NCBI GenBank assembly: GCA_045542355.1
Contig: JAZQKX010000029.1
Span: 1-64,000 of the forward strand
Origin: UMGS1532 sp045542355
GTDB taxonomy: Bacteria > Bacillota > Clostridia > Oscillospirales > Acutalibacteraceae
DNA: 64,000 bases
Direction of reading: 5' to 3'
Of the stretch, positions 23,273-32,884 are shown in pieces (position 1 is the stretch's first letter; every line of letters begins with the position of its first letter). The position numbers were made by a program, and so were the translations under genes. Below the pieces are notes generated by a model. That model did not search any database. It had not been told where the DNA came from and saw only the letters and a list, made by a program, of their open reading frames with translations.

Positions 23273-24202
23273 TTATGCTAAAGTTTGCGCTAACGCCACG
23301 ATGAGAGGCATTGTGATTATAGAAAGCAGGGTGGATACCGATACCAAATTAGCGCTGTTTTCGGCATCACCCTCGAATCGAGCGGCAAACATCGTAACTG
23401 CAACCGCTATGGGCGCTGAGGCGGCAATTATCATAGAAATGAGCATTGTGTCTCGATAGCCCAAAAGGAAAAGCAAACCCATACAAATTAAAGGCACAAC
23501 TATCAGCCTAATGGCAATTACAAGATAATTTACAGGCCTTGCAAAGACCTTTTTAACCGAGGTGTTTGCAAGATAATAACCCACTATTATCATGGGCAGG
23601 GGAGTGTTGAGATTGCCGAGATGAGTCAGGGTTGTTGTTACGATTTCGGGTGGAGTCCAGGAGAAAACAAACAGGGGAACACCCAAAGTAACAGCGATTA
23701 TACCAGGATTCAGAATAATCTTTTTTACGTCCAATCTTTCCTTGCCACAGGACATTGTGGCAAAGCAATAAGTCCAAAGGACCACAGTCATTATCGTGAT
23801 ATAAGCTGTGCCGTAAAACACGCCGTCGGACCCAAGCAGAGCCGCCTGCAGAGGTAAAGCCATAAATCCTGCGTTACTCAGCACAACCGAATTTCGGTTT
23901 ACGGCAATCTGCTGAACTGTACCTCTGTGAAAAATGAGAGTACCGATAACAATTCCAACAAGATGGCAAATAGTACTGGCAATAATGGCGTATATAAGGC
24001 TGATTGCGGTGTCGAAATCAAAATCTCTGATAAAAGATTTGACTATAACTGCGGGGGTGGCAAAATAAAGGCAGAAGGTGGACAACTGCTTTACGGTGTC
24101 GTCACCCAGAATTTTTGTTTTCGCGCATATATAACCCACAAGTATCAGCAAAAACAGTATAAGCACCTGTTCCCCAACTGTGAGCAAATTATTTATGAAC
24201 AA
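23273..24202 (-). CDS. AEC (auxin efflux carrier) family transporter
   Basis: 309 residues with ten hydrophobic helices in two five-helix halves. VVLSNAGFMALPL and AASAPIAVAVTMFAARF match the two crossover regions of the family, to which bacterial malate/malonate and other organic-acid carriers belong. The last gene of the minus-strand operon, 4 bases after the flavoprotein gene. Substrate unknown. Confidence 0.88.
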   Translation of the reverse strand: MFINNLLTVGEQVLILFLLILVGYICAKTKILGDDTVKQLSTFCLYFATPAVIVKSFIRDFDFDTAISLIYAIIASTICHLVGIVIGTLIFHRGTVQQIAVNRNSVVLSNAGFMALPLQAALLGSDGVFYGTAYITIMTVVLWTYCFATMSCGKERLDVKKIILNPGIIAVTLGVPLFVFSWTPPEIVTTTLTHLGNLNTPLPMIIVGYYLANTSVKKVFARPVNYLVIAIRLIVVPLICMGLLFLLGYRDTMLISMIIAASAPIAVAVTMFAARFEGDAENSANLVSVSTLLSIITMPLIVALAQTLA

Positions 24203-24206
24203 GCTC

Positions 24207-25793
24207 TCAAATCCTCTCTATAATACTTTCGGCACACCTGATTCCGTCAACTGCGGCAGACATAATACCACCAGCATATCCAGCGCCTTCGCCACAGGGG
24301 ATAAGACCCTCTATCGAGGATTCAAGCATATCTGAGCGAATGATTCTCACTGGGGAGGAGCTTCGGGTTTCGGGAGCGGTAAGCACCGCGTCAGGGTTTG
24401 CAAATCCTCGGAGCTTTTTATTAAAGGCAAGTATGCCTTCCCGCATAGCTTCGGTTATAAACCTCGGCAGACAGTTATCTATCTTTGAGGGAACGACCCC
24501 GTTTGGGAAGCTTGGGGACACGCATCCCCATTCTTTAGTGGGTATATCTTTCAGAAAATCCCCGACCCTTTGGGCAGGTGCGCGGTAGGAATTACTTATA
24601 GTATATGCCGATTTTTCGATTTGGCGCTGAAATTCCACACCTGCCAAAACATTATCACCCGGAAAATCATCTGGATTCACGCTGACTAACAGGGCGCTGT
24701 TGGCATTTCTGCCGTCTCTTGCCTGATAGCTCATGCCGTTGGTAACAATGGAATTCACCTCACTTGCCGCATTAACAACCACACCGCCAGGGCACATGCA
24801 AAAGGTATACACACCCCGACCGCTTTCCGTGTGGTGAGAAAGCTTATAGTCCATGGGAGTAAAGTCGCGGTATTTTGCGAATTCTCCCAGCTGAGATTTA
24901 TCAATTTCGTTCTGCAAATGCTCAATACGAGCGCCCACGCTAAAGGGTTTTCTTAACATCTGTATGCCGTTTTGCTTTAGCATATAAAAGGTATCACGAG
25001 CCGAATGCCCCACCGCTAATATAACCCAATCGGCGGCAAGGGTTTCTTCCTTTTCGCCGTCATTAAGTATAATTTCTCGGAGCTTGGAGTTTGTGCTCTC
25101 GTATCCAACTAAGGTGGCGTTAAAACGCACCTCGCCACCCAAAGCTATTATCTCCTGGCGGATGGATTTTACCACCCGACAAAGCACATCTGTGCCAATA
25201 TGGGGTTTTGCATCGTATAGAATATTCTCATGGGCGCCGTGTCTCACAAACTCTCGTAGCACAAAAGGACAGCGGATATCCTTGATTCCTGTTGTCAGCT
25301 TACCGTCGGAAAAGGTACCGGCTCCGCCCTCACCAAACTGGATGTTGGAGCTGGTGTTCAACTTTCTGTTTTCCCAGAAATTCTCCACGCTGAGCTGTCG
25401 GGAATCCACATCCTCGCCCCGTTCAATTACAAGGGGCTGGAGCCCTGCTCTGGCTAAAGTCAGCGCCGCGAACATTCCGGCAGGGCCGAAGCCAACCACA
25501 ATGGGTCGGTGTTTTGGAGTAGGCTTCTTTATATTAAAAGAGTATTCTTTTTTCTCGTAAGGTGCAATATTTTTGAGCTTTGTGGAGCCCAGAAATTCCG
25601 CTTCGTTTTGGAGTTCTACTAAAAATGAGCATAAAAAATGCACATCGCTTTTCCGTCTGGCGTCAATGGAACGGCGATGCAGATTTGCACTTTTTATGGC
25701 TTTAGGAGATATATTCATTTCCTTGGCGCATAAACCACAGGAATCCGTAAAATCAAATCCATGAGGGACCTTTATGTTATAAAGCAGAAGCAT
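24207..25793 (-). CDS. FAD-dependent dehydrogenase (COG2509 type)
   Basis: 528 residues from the ATG at 25793; GGAGGG lies in the last codons of the preceding gene. An N-terminal region of about 90 residues precedes the dinucleotide-binding GFGPAGMFAAL, then ERGEDV, and the family-specific FGEGGAGTFSDGKLTT. A C-terminal CGEGAGYAGG closes the FAD site. Substrate unknown; the reading frame is adjacent to the BaiN-like gene, so the two flavoproteins are probably co-translated. Confidence 0.85.
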   Translation of the reverse strand: MLLLYNIKVPHGFDFTDSCGLCAKEMNISPKAIKSANLHRRSIDARRKSDVHFLCSFLVELQNEAEFLGSTKLKNIAPYEKKEYSFNIKKPTPKHRPIVVGFGPAGMFAALTLARAGLQPLVIERGEDVDSRQLSVENFWENRKLNTSSNIQFGEGGAGTFSDGKLTTGIKDIRCPFVLREFVRHGAHENILYDAKPHIGTDVLCRVVKSIRQEIIALGGEVRFNATLVGYESTNSKLREIILNDGEKEETLAADWVILAVGHSARDTFYMLKQNGIQMLRKPFSVGARIEHLQNEIDKSQLGEFAKYRDFTPMDYKLSHHTESGRGVYTFCMCPGGVVVNAASEVNSIVTNGMSYQARDGRNANSALLVSVNPDDFPGDNVLAGVEFQRQIEKSAYTISNSYRAPAQRVGDFLKDIPTKEWGCVSPSFPNGVVPSKIDNCLPRFITEAMREGILAFNKKLRGFANPDAVLTAPETRSSSPVRIIRSDMLESSIEGLIPCGEGAGYAGGIMSAAVDGIRCAESIIERI

Positions 25794-25794
25794 T

Positions 25795-26991
25795 TTAACC
25801 CTCCAGATATTCCGCCGCCGATCTGGCAGCAATTATACCCGACGACCAAGCCCATTGCAAATTGTAGCCACCGCAGTCACCGTCAATATCCAAAACCTCG
25901 CCACAGGCAAACAAGCCTCGGTATTTTTTGCTCATTAGGGTTTCGGGATTGAAGTCAGCTGTGGCAATTCCACCATGGGTTACCTGAGCGTTGGAGAAAC
26001 CATTGGTGTCGAGATATTCAAATTCCATGCCCTTAACAGTTTCGACTATTTCTATGATTTGGGGCTTGGTAAAAACAGCGGAATCGTTTACCGAAAATCC
26101 ACATTGCTTTAACACGACCTGTCCCAATCGTTTCTGAAGCATACCGCAGAAAAATTCGCCGCAGGTGGTGTTAAGGGTTGTCATTCGGCGATGGAGTAAA
26201 TCTACAAGCTCGTCCACCGAATACTCAGGCATCAGGTCAAGGGAGATTTTGTCACCTTTGTTCATGTATCTTGACAGTTGAAGTATGGGCGGACCCGAGA
26301 GCCCGTAGTCGCAAAACAGCACCTCGCCAAAGTCGGTTTTGTCCTCAACCTTAACGGTGGCATTAACCTTAACACCCTTTAGCTGAAGGGTGTAGGTTGT
26401 GTCGGTTTTAACCTGTACAATAGCGGGGGAGAGGCAGGTGAGCCTGTGCCCCAAGGTTCTCAGAAGTCCGTATCCGCTGTCGGTGGCGATTTTGCCACCC
26501 GCCTTTCCGCCTGTTGCCAGAAGTGTTGCACGGCAGTAGTATTCCTTATCCTTTGAAATCAGACAGAATTTATTGCCTTTAGGTATGATTTTGGTGATTT
26601 CGGTGTTGGGAATAACCGTGATTCCCAACCGCTCCGCGCCGAAACGCAGAACATCCACAACCGAGGATGCCTGCAGGGAATAGGGATACACCTTGCCCTC
26701 TTTTTCGGTTTTAAAAAGCACACCTAAATCTGCAAAGAACTCCTCTGTTTCTGCTACACCGAAGCGTTCTAAAGCGGAGACGCAGAATTTTGGGTCTTCG
26801 CCGTGGTAGTTTTCGAGGGATATATTTCGGTTTGTGATATTACAGCGGCTGTTACCTGTAAGGCTCAACTTTTTGCCAACTCTGTCCAACCGCTCAATAA
26901 TGGCAACTTGTAGGGTGGTGCATAGCTTTTTAAATTCAATACCCGCCGCCATTCCCGCGGCCCCGCCGCCGATTATTATAAAATCAAACAC
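25795..26991 (-). CDS. BaiN/HI0933-family flavoprotein
   Basis: 398 residues from a GTG at 26991, chosen because GGGAGGG lies 7 bases upstream and the Rossmann motif IIIGGGAAGM then starts at residue 5; an ATG at 27066 would overlap the upstream gene. Family signatures include GKKLSLTGNSRCNITN, LLATGGKAGG and the C-terminal GEVLDIDGDCGGYNLQWA. BaiN was tied to bile-acid dehydroxylation in one clostridium, but most members have unknown substrates. Confidence 0.85.
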   Translation of the reverse strand: MFDFIIIGGGAAGMAAGIEFKKLCTTLQVAIIERLDRVGKKLSLTGNSRCNITNRNISLENYHGEDPKFCVSALERFGVAETEEFFADLGVLFKTEKEGKVYPYSLQASSVVDVLRFGAERLGITVIPNTEITKIIPKGNKFCLISKDKEYYCRATLLATGGKAGGKIATDSGYGLLRTLGHRLTCLSPAIVQVKTDTTYTLQLKGVKVNATVKVEDKTDFGEVLFCDYGLSGPPILQLSRYMNKGDKISLDLMPEYSVDELVDLLHRRMTTLNTTCGEFFCGMLQKRLGQVVLKQCGFSVNDSAVFTKPQIIEIVETVKGMEFEYLDTNGFSNAQVTHGGIATADFNPETLMSKKYRGLFACGEVLDIDGDCGGYNLQWAWSSGIIAARSAAEYLEG

Positions 26992-27010
26992 CTTTATCCC
27001 TCCCGTATTT

Positions 27011-28186
27011 TTATTTTCTGCCTGTGAAATCCCTGTCGAAGGTGATAACACAGAAATATTTTTCATCTATACTTTTAACCGCCGACGATATCTCTTTTCG
27101 CAGTTCCTTTTCGGTTTGAGCGCACCCCGCCGGAATCAGCACATCGAATATTAAATTGGTGCGGTTTTCGCCATCAACCATTCTAAAATCATGGATGCTC
27201 ATAGCAGAGTTAATGGTTTTCACAATGTCTGCAACACAATTTCGGGTTTCGCAGATAACACCGTCGTCGGTGGCAATGGGGTCCATGTGCAGTACCGTCT
27301 CCACCCCTAACCTGCTTTTGATTTCCAACTCACATTTGTCGATAAGCTCGTGACAAAGCACAATGTTTATGTCTTCGGGCACCTCAACATGCACCGAGGC
27401 AAACTGACGGCCGGGACCGTAGTTATGTACAATCAAATCGTGGATTCCGCTGAATTCGTCATAGCTTAAAATATGCTTTTCGATAGCATCTATCAGGCTT
27501 TGTTCCGGTGGCTCACCCAACAGGGGACTCAGGGTTTCTCGAGCGGTGTTGAAGCCCGACCAAAGAATAAAGAGCGCCACGAATATACCGATTACGGCAT
27601 CCAGATTGATGCCCCATACCCTTGCCACAACCATTGCAATAAGCACAGCGCCTGTGGCAATACAATCGTTTAAGGAATCTTGCGCTGTGGCTTTAAGAGA
27701 GACTGAACTGACGGCTTTATCCAGCTTACTCATAAAGAAGAACATATACAGCTTTATAAGAATAGAGGCAACAAGACCGATAATTACTATAAACGAAACC
27801 TTAAGCGGCTCTGGGTTTATCAGCTTGGTTAACGAGGATTTAAGCAACTCAAAACCCACAAGCAATATAAGTAGCGAAACAATAAATGCCGACATATATT
27901 CAATCCTGCCGTGACCGAATGGGTGGTCGGGGTCGGCGGGTTTTTTAGAAAGCTTGAGACCGATAAGGGTAACCACCGAGGAGCCTGTGTCGGACAGGTT
28001 GTTACAGGCGTCGGCAATGATGGAAACCGAGCCTGATATAAGCCCCAACGCGCCCTTTATGAGAAAGAGTAGAATATTGGCGGCAATGCCTACGAAACCC
28101 GCAAGGGAGATATATTTATCCCTCACCTTGGGGTCGGCAGTGTTTTTATGGTTTTTAATAAAAATTCTAAGCAGTAATTCAGTCAT
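27011..28186 (-). CDS. Cation diffusion facilitator (CDF) transporter
   Basis: 391 residues from the ATG at 28186, 4 bases after the ddl stop. Six helices with metal-site motifs DACNNLSD and HPFGHGRIEY in the first half and a matching SLNDC segment later. A cytoplasmic C-terminal domain is longer than usual, with a duplicated-looking ferredoxin-like unit (about 215-391). The family exports Zn, Fe, Mn or Co ions in exchange for protons. No strong ribosome binding site; coupling to ddl is likely. Confidence 0.85.
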   Translation of the reverse strand: MTELLLRIFIKNHKNTADPKVRDKYISLAGFVGIAANILLFLIKGALGLISGSVSIIADACNNLSDTGSSVVTLIGLKLSKKPADPDHPFGHGRIEYMSAFIVSLLILLVGFELLKSSLTKLINPEPLKVSFIVIIGLVASILIKLYMFFFMSKLDKAVSSVSLKATAQDSLNDCIATGAVLIAMVVARVWGINLDAVIGIFVALFILWSGFNTARETLSPLLGEPPEQSLIDAIEKHILSYDEFSGIHDLIVHNYGPGRQFASVHVEVPEDINIVLCHELIDKCELEIKSRLGVETVLHMDPIATDDGVICETRNCVADIVKTINSAMSIHDFRMVDGENRTNLIFDVLIPAGCAQTEKELRKEISSAVKSIDEKYFCVITFDRDFTGRK

Positions 28187-28190
28187 AGGT

Positions 28191-29384
28191 TTAAAACGAT
28201 TTGGAGCCCTTGGCACCCTTAGCGCCGAAGGAACTGACACCCGATAGGAGGTTTGTGTCGATTGTGAACATGCTGTCGTTTTTAACTCTGGCGCGTTTGA
28301 AAGCAACCTCCACTAATCGGTCAATCATATCGGTATATTTAAGACCACTTGCTTCCCATAGATAGAAAGCTAAGGAGCCTGGGATGGTGTTTATTTCGTT
28401 GACGTAAACCTTGTCGCCGTCGGCGGTGTCCATCAGATAATCTATTCTGGAAACTCCGCTACAGCCGAGGGTGGAGAACACCTTTTTGGAAAGCTCTCTG
28501 ATTTCCTCGGATTTATCCTGGCTTATGTCGGCGGGGCATTTTCTGGTCACAGATGCCATACCTTTGGAGCCGCCCTTTCCTCCGCTCATATATTTATCCT
28601 CGTAGGACAAAATCTCATCGTTCATAAAGGGCTCTTCGCAAACCGAAGCCTCGTTTTCGTCGGCATCGCCCAAAACCGAGCAGTTGATTTCACGAAGGTT
28701 TTCTATGGCATGTTCTATTAGCACCTTTTCAGCAAAGCTACAGGCAAGTTCCATTGCTTCGTCTAATTCTTGGGCGGACTTAACCTTGCTGATACCAACG
28801 CTGGAGCCTAAGTTGGCGGGTTTTACTATGAGAGGATATTCTATTGACTCAATTTTTTGTTTTGCTGAGTCTCGGTCACCCCACCACTCACGGGCGCGAA
28901 TGGTAACAGCGGGGAGGGTGGGAAGTCCCGCCGCCGCGATAACGTTTTTAAAGAAAGCCTTATCCATACCCACAGCGCTGGAGCAAACATCACAGCCTAT
29001 GTAGGGGAGTCTAAGTGTTTCGAAGAAGCCTTGAAGCGAGCCATCCTCACAGTTAGTGCCGTGCACAATGGGGAAGGCAATGCTGATGGGAGTATCCTTA
29101 ACCTTTGAGAATATGCCGCCTTTAAGAGGCTTCATCATACAGCGGTCATTTTCCACCGCAAAGGTAACCCTCACGCAGGTTTTGAGAAGCGCGGGGATAT
29201 TCTTAAAATTCTCGATTTCGCAGAGACCCTCTCCGTGGTACATTTCTCCCTTTTTGGTTATATAAACAGGGACGACCTCGTATTTCTCGCGGTTGATGTA
29301 GTTCATAGCCTGAACTGCAGAGATGATGGCAACCTCATGCTCAACCGAGGAGCCGCCGAAAAACACGCCAATGTTAATTTTCAT
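28191..29384 (-). CDS. ddl: D-alanine--D-alanine ligase
   Basis: 397 residues with an ATP-grasp fold: GGSSVEHEVAIISA at the start, VKPANLGSSVGISK, the omega-loop region YEDKYMSGG, and VNEINTIPGSLAFYLW at the magnesium site. The Tyr in the omega loop is that of dipeptide-forming rather than D-lactate-adding enzymes. It joins two D-alanines for the peptidoglycan stem; the neighbouring MurF attaches the product, so these two steps are encoded together. A poorly conserved tail of about 20 residues follows the domain. Confidence 0.92.
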   Translation of the reverse strand: MKINIGVFFGGSSVEHEVAIISAVQAMNYINREKYEVVPVYITKKGEMYHGEGLCEIENFKNIPALLKTCVRVTFAVENDRCMMKPLKGGIFSKVKDTPISIAFPIVHGTNCEDGSLQGFFETLRLPYIGCDVCSSAVGMDKAFFKNVIAAAGLPTLPAVTIRAREWWGDRDSAKQKIESIEYPLIVKPANLGSSVGISKVKSAQELDEAMELACSFAEKVLIEHAIENLREINCSVLGDADENEASVCEEPFMNDEILSYEDKYMSGGKGGSKGMASVTRKCPADISQDKSEEIRELSKKVFSTLGCSGVSRIDYLMDTADGDKVYVNEINTIPGSLAFYLWEASGLKYTDMIDRLVEVAFKRARVKNDSMFTIDTNLLSGVSSFGAKGAKGSKSF

Positions 29385-29399
29385 AATATAAAACCTCTT

Positions 29400-30974
29400 T
29401 TATTTGGAATAGTTATCGGGTAAATCGTTTTCTATAAGCACAGCGGTTTCTTTGTCACAGATTTTGCGCAGAATCTCCATTGCTGACGCGAAGCTGTCTA
29501 CAACATGGAGCGCACCGCTAAAGCCTTTGTCCTCAGCCGCCTTTTTCATAGGAATAGACCGCTGTTCGCCAACAAGGATTATAACGTCGCATTTCTCTGC
29601 CGCCGCCGCGCCTAAATTGTAGTTACATTCATATTCGCGGTCACCAAGTTCAACAAGACCTGGGGTGACAATAACCTTTTTAAAACCTTCGAATTGACCA
29701 AGCACATTCACCGCCTCGATACAGCCAACTGGGTTTGCATTGTAGGCATCGTCCAAAAGTGTAGACCCGCCGAGAAATGGCTTTAATTCAAGTCTATGGC
29801 TGACTGGCGAGAGCCTTGCCGCCGCAAAGGCTATATCCTGAGGTTTGATTCCAAGCTCTAAGGATATTGCCGCCGCCGCGGTGATGTTGGATACATTGTG
29901 GAGACCCAAAAGCTTTGTGCTGATAGAAAATTCGCCGCCGTCACATACAATGTCAAATTGTGCACCCGCAGGAGAGTAGCTTACATTTTTAAAACTGACT
30001 GCACCAACATTACCATAGCTGACAGCAGGATAATTTTCTGCCTTTTCTTTAATATATTCATTGTCGATGTTGAGGAAAACCTTGCCGTTCTTTTCCTTTA
30101 CCGCATCGGCAAGTTCGAACTTTGTAGAAGAAACATTCTCTATGGTCTTAAAGGTTTCTAAATGCTGAGGTCCAACCGAGGTGATAATGCCAAGGTCGGG
30201 GTGAACTATATCACATATCTCTTTTATATCCCCAACGTTTTTAGCTCCCATCTCGGTAATGAAAATCTGGGTTTCGGGGCGAAGCTTTTCGCGGATAGTT
30301 CTCACAACACCTAAAGGTGTGTTAAAACTCGCTGGAGTATAGAGAACGTTGTATTTCTGATTTAAAAATTCCGCAAGTACATATTTGGTGCTGGTTTTAC
30401 CATAGCTTCCTGTTACGCCTATAACCTTTAAGCTACTATGGCTTTTCAGCATCTTTTTTGCATCGTTTATATACCAGCGGGTGAAACCGTTTTCTATCGG
30501 TGCGTTAATAAGTCGCACCAGCAGAACGGTAATATAGGGCATATAGCTGAGAACTATTATTGAAACCGCAACCACGGGGCTGTGGAAAACATATGCCAAT
30601 GAAAGCAACACCGCATATAAAACGCCCAGAGTCAAATACTGCCGTTTCACACGGGCGGTATATACCAAGGGTTTTATGGATTTTTTCTGCAGATACCTCG
30701 CCCTTGTGATTTTGAATATAAGCATGAATGTGGAATAGATAATCATGGCTATGCTTCCGCCAAAAAAGAAGAGAAGTATTGCCACCAAGAAGAAAGCGAA
30801 GTGAAGAATCTGCTTTCTTGGATGCATTTCCTCCCGTAGCCACTTTAAATATCTTGAGGCAAAGTATGAATTTTGCTGGAGCATCTGTGCTTGTCTTGTA
30901 AAGGTAAACATACCGCCAAGGGCAACTAAAATCAGCTCCGCTAAAACTAATAAGTGCATATAATACAACTCCAT
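29400..30974 (-). CDS. murF: MurF-like ligase with N-terminal membrane domain
   Basis: 524 residues. The first 165 hold about five hydrophobic helices, not found in standard MurF (about 450 residues, soluble). The Mur-ligase domain follows, with the P-loop GVTGSYGKTSTK, TEMGAKNVGDI, and LDDAYNANP in the C-terminal half. It should add D-Ala-D-Ala to the UDP-MurNAc-tripeptide. Membrane-anchored forms are known in clostridia and may tie the step to lipid-linked synthesis. The gene lies between the hydrolase and ddl with short gaps. Confidence 0.85.
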   Translation of the reverse strand: MELYYMHLLVLAELILVALGGMFTFTRQAQMLQQNSYFASRYLKWLREEMHPRKQILHFAFFLVAILLFFFGGSIAMIIYSTFMLIFKITRARYLQKKSIKPLVYTARVKRQYLTLGVLYAVLLSLAYVFHSPVVAVSIIVLSYMPYITVLLVRLINAPIENGFTRWYINDAKKMLKSHSSLKVIGVTGSYGKTSTKYVLAEFLNQKYNVLYTPASFNTPLGVVRTIREKLRPETQIFITEMGAKNVGDIKEICDIVHPDLGIITSVGPQHLETFKTIENVSSTKFELADAVKEKNGKVFLNIDNEYIKEKAENYPAVSYGNVGAVSFKNVSYSPAGAQFDIVCDGGEFSISTKLLGLHNVSNITAAAAISLELGIKPQDIAFAAARLSPVSHRLELKPFLGGSTLLDDAYNANPVGCIEAVNVLGQFEGFKKVIVTPGLVELGDREYECNYNLGAAAAEKCDVIILVGEQRSIPMKKAAEDKGFSGALHVVDSFASAMEILRKICDKETAVLIENDLPDNYSK

Positions 30975-30980
30975 CTAAAC

Positions 30981-31736
30981 TTAGGATAAAAAGCTTTTAA
31001 GTATTGCCACAACCTCATAAGGACGCTGTATAAAGGAAAAATGCTCGGCGCCCTTTATAACACACAGTCCGCAATCGGGGATGTGGCTTTCCATGTATTT
31101 CGCATCGCTGAGGGGAGTGTCGGTGTCGTTTTCACCCCATATCAGCAGGGTGGGACATTTAATCTCAGGCATAAGGGGGCGCATGTCGCGGTTGACCACC
31201 TTTACCATGGTTGCTCTCATCACAGGCGGTGCGCTTCTGTAGTCTGCAGAGCCGAAGTGACGGCGTACCTTATCTAAAAGTTCTGCAGTATAGTTCTTTA
31301 TCAGAGGCAAAGTGAGTATGTTTTTTATAAGCTTGTAGGTATAAATTCTCAGCTTTTTAGAAAGGCTCTTTTTCTTAGGTATTCCCGCGCTGTCGAAGAG
31401 GATTAATTTTTTGGGGCTAATCATACCCTCTGCTACCATCTTGATAGCAATTCTGCCACCGTGGGAATGACCCGCCACCATTGGATTACTAACCCCGATT
31501 TTGTTGAGAAACTTCACTATAAAATCACAGTAGTCTTCAAGCTCCCAAGGGGTCTTTAAAATGTCACTCTCGCCACAACCAGGCAGGTCGAGAGCTATCA
31601 CTCTATTACCATCGAATCCGCCCATGATGGGTTGCCAAGGCTTTATGGAAGAGCCCCAGCCGTGTATAAGCAGTATGGGGTCACCCTCGCCCTCGTCGAT
31701 GTAATTTATATTAAGACCATCTATATCAAGAAACAT
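30981..31736 (-). CDS. Alpha/beta hydrolase
   Basis: 251 residues from the ATG at 31736 (GGAGTG upstream); a longer frame starts at 31778 inside the promoter region. Oxyanion motif HGWGSS, nucleophile elbow GHSHGG, acid in WGENDTDTP and His in GAEHFSF complete a hydrolase triad. It heads the operon that contains murF and ddl. Substrate unknown. Confidence 0.85.
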   Translation of the reverse strand: MFLDIDGLNINYIDEGEGDPILLIHGWGSSIKPWQPIMGGFDGNRVIALDLPGCGESDILKTPWELEDYCDFIVKFLNKIGVSNPMVAGHSHGGRIAIKMVAEGMISPKKLILFDSAGIPKKKSLSKKLRIYTYKLIKNILTLPLIKNYTAELLDKVRRHFGSADYRSAPPVMRATMVKVVNRDMRPLMPEIKCPTLLIWGENDTDTPLSDAKYMESHIPDCGLCVIKGAEHFSFIQRPYEVVAILKSFLS

Positions 31737-31881
31737 ACAAACACTCCACACATAATAATACATAATATAGTATACCAAATATTTACTGGAATTTAAAGAG
31801 GAAACTGCAAAAATCTTGATACTATTTTTAATATATGTGTAATGTGGAAGAAAAATTTTAAAAATAATGCTGAAAAAGGTA

Positions 31882-31910
31882 TTGACTTTAGCGTGATAAA
31901 GTGTTAAAAT
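31882..31910 (+). promoter_or_regulatory. Promoter of amino-acid ABC operon
   Basis: TTGACT, a 17-base spacer and TAAAAT, 47 bases before the start of the binding-protein gene. Confidence 0.7.
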
Positions 31911-31956
31911 GCTAACATATTAAAAACGGCAACCGCCGTAAATGGAGGAAATTATC

Positions 31957-32754
31957 ATGAAAAAATTATTGGCAATTCTTTTAAGCGTAGCAACTCTGCT
32001 CTGCTGTTTTGCAGGCTGTGGCTCTGCAAATGTGGGCAAGGACGACTGGAAAAACATTGAGGCTGCAGGCGAAATGGTTATCGGCTATACCGTATACGCT
32101 CCCATGAACTACGAAGAAGATGGCGAGTTTGTAGGCTTCGATACCGAATATGCCAAGGCTGTTTGCGAAAAGTTAGGCGTTACTCCTAAGTTCATCGAAA
32201 TCAACTGGGAGACCAAGGAAGTAGACCTTGCCGCCAAGAAGATGGACTGCGTATGGAACGGCTTCACCATAACCGAAGAGCGCGAGGAGCAGCTTGATTT
32301 CACAACTCCTTACATAAAGAACAGACAGGTGATCGTTATCCGCAAGGATGATGCAAAAAAATACACCGACACTGCTTCCTTAAAGGATGCAAAGCTCACT
32401 GCTGAAAAGAGTTCCACCGGTGAAGGCGCTATCCAGGCTGACGAAAATCTTAAGAATGCTACCTATGTAGAATCCGACGTGCAGACCTCTGCCCTCATGG
32501 CAGTTAAGGCTCTTACTTCCGACGCATGTGTTGTTGACTACACAGTTGCCAGCGCAATGGTTGGTGTTGGTGACTACAAAGACCTCACCATCATCGAAGG
32601 TGTTGAGCTTTCTGTTGAGGAATATGGTATCGGTTTCCGTACCGGTTCCGACATGGTAGAAAAGGTTAATAAGGCAACAGAGGAGCTTCTCGCTGACGGC
32701 ACTCTTGAGACCATCGCTAAGAAGTACGAGTTGGATGCCATCCTTATTAAATAA
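31957..32754 (+). CDS. Amino-acid ABC transporter substrate-binding lipoprotein
   Basis: 265 residues from the ATG at 31957 with ATGGAGG upstream. A signal peptide ends in a lipobox (CCFAGC) with the lipid-bearing Cys near residue 21. The SBP-bac-3 domain follows, with GYTVYAPMNY, GFDTEYAKAV, DCVWNGFTITEER and EYGIGFRTG, typical of polar or basic amino-acid and cystine binders. It heads a three-gene ABC operon. Confidence 0.9.
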   Translation: MKKLLAILLSVATLLCCFAGCGSANVGKDDWKNIEAAGEMVIGYTVYAPMNYEEDGEFVGFDTEYAKAVCEKLGVTPKFIEINWETKEVDLAAKKMDCVWNGFTITEEREEQLDFTTPYIKNRQVIVIRKDDAKKYTDTASLKDAKLTAEKSSTGEGAIQADENLKNATYVESDVQTSALMAVKALTSDACVVDYTVASAMVGVGDYKDLTIIEGVELSVEEYGIGFRTGSDMVEKVNKATEELLADGTLETIAKKYELDAILIK

Positions 32755-32784
32755 TAGACCTAAAAGCTATTAAAGATTCCTGCG

Positions 32785-32815
32785 GGCAGACACGGATTTT
32801 CCGTGCCTGCCTTTT
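32785..32815 (+). terminator. Partial terminator inside ABC operon
   Basis: GGCAGACACGGA pairs with TCCGTGCCTGCC (one mismatch) around TTT and is followed by TTTT. Lying between the binding-protein and permease genes, it would let more binding protein than permease be made. Confidence 0.65.
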
Positions 32816-32884
32816 GGGGTGTTAAAGGAAAATTTTTTATTGCTCAGCCGTATTCCTCCGCGGTTGAAAAAGAAAGGAAAAACT

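Noticed and set aside
22943..23459. Long ORFs overlapping hemolysin III in other frames
   Set aside because: They owe their length to GC-rich codons of the real gene and end in the terminator region.
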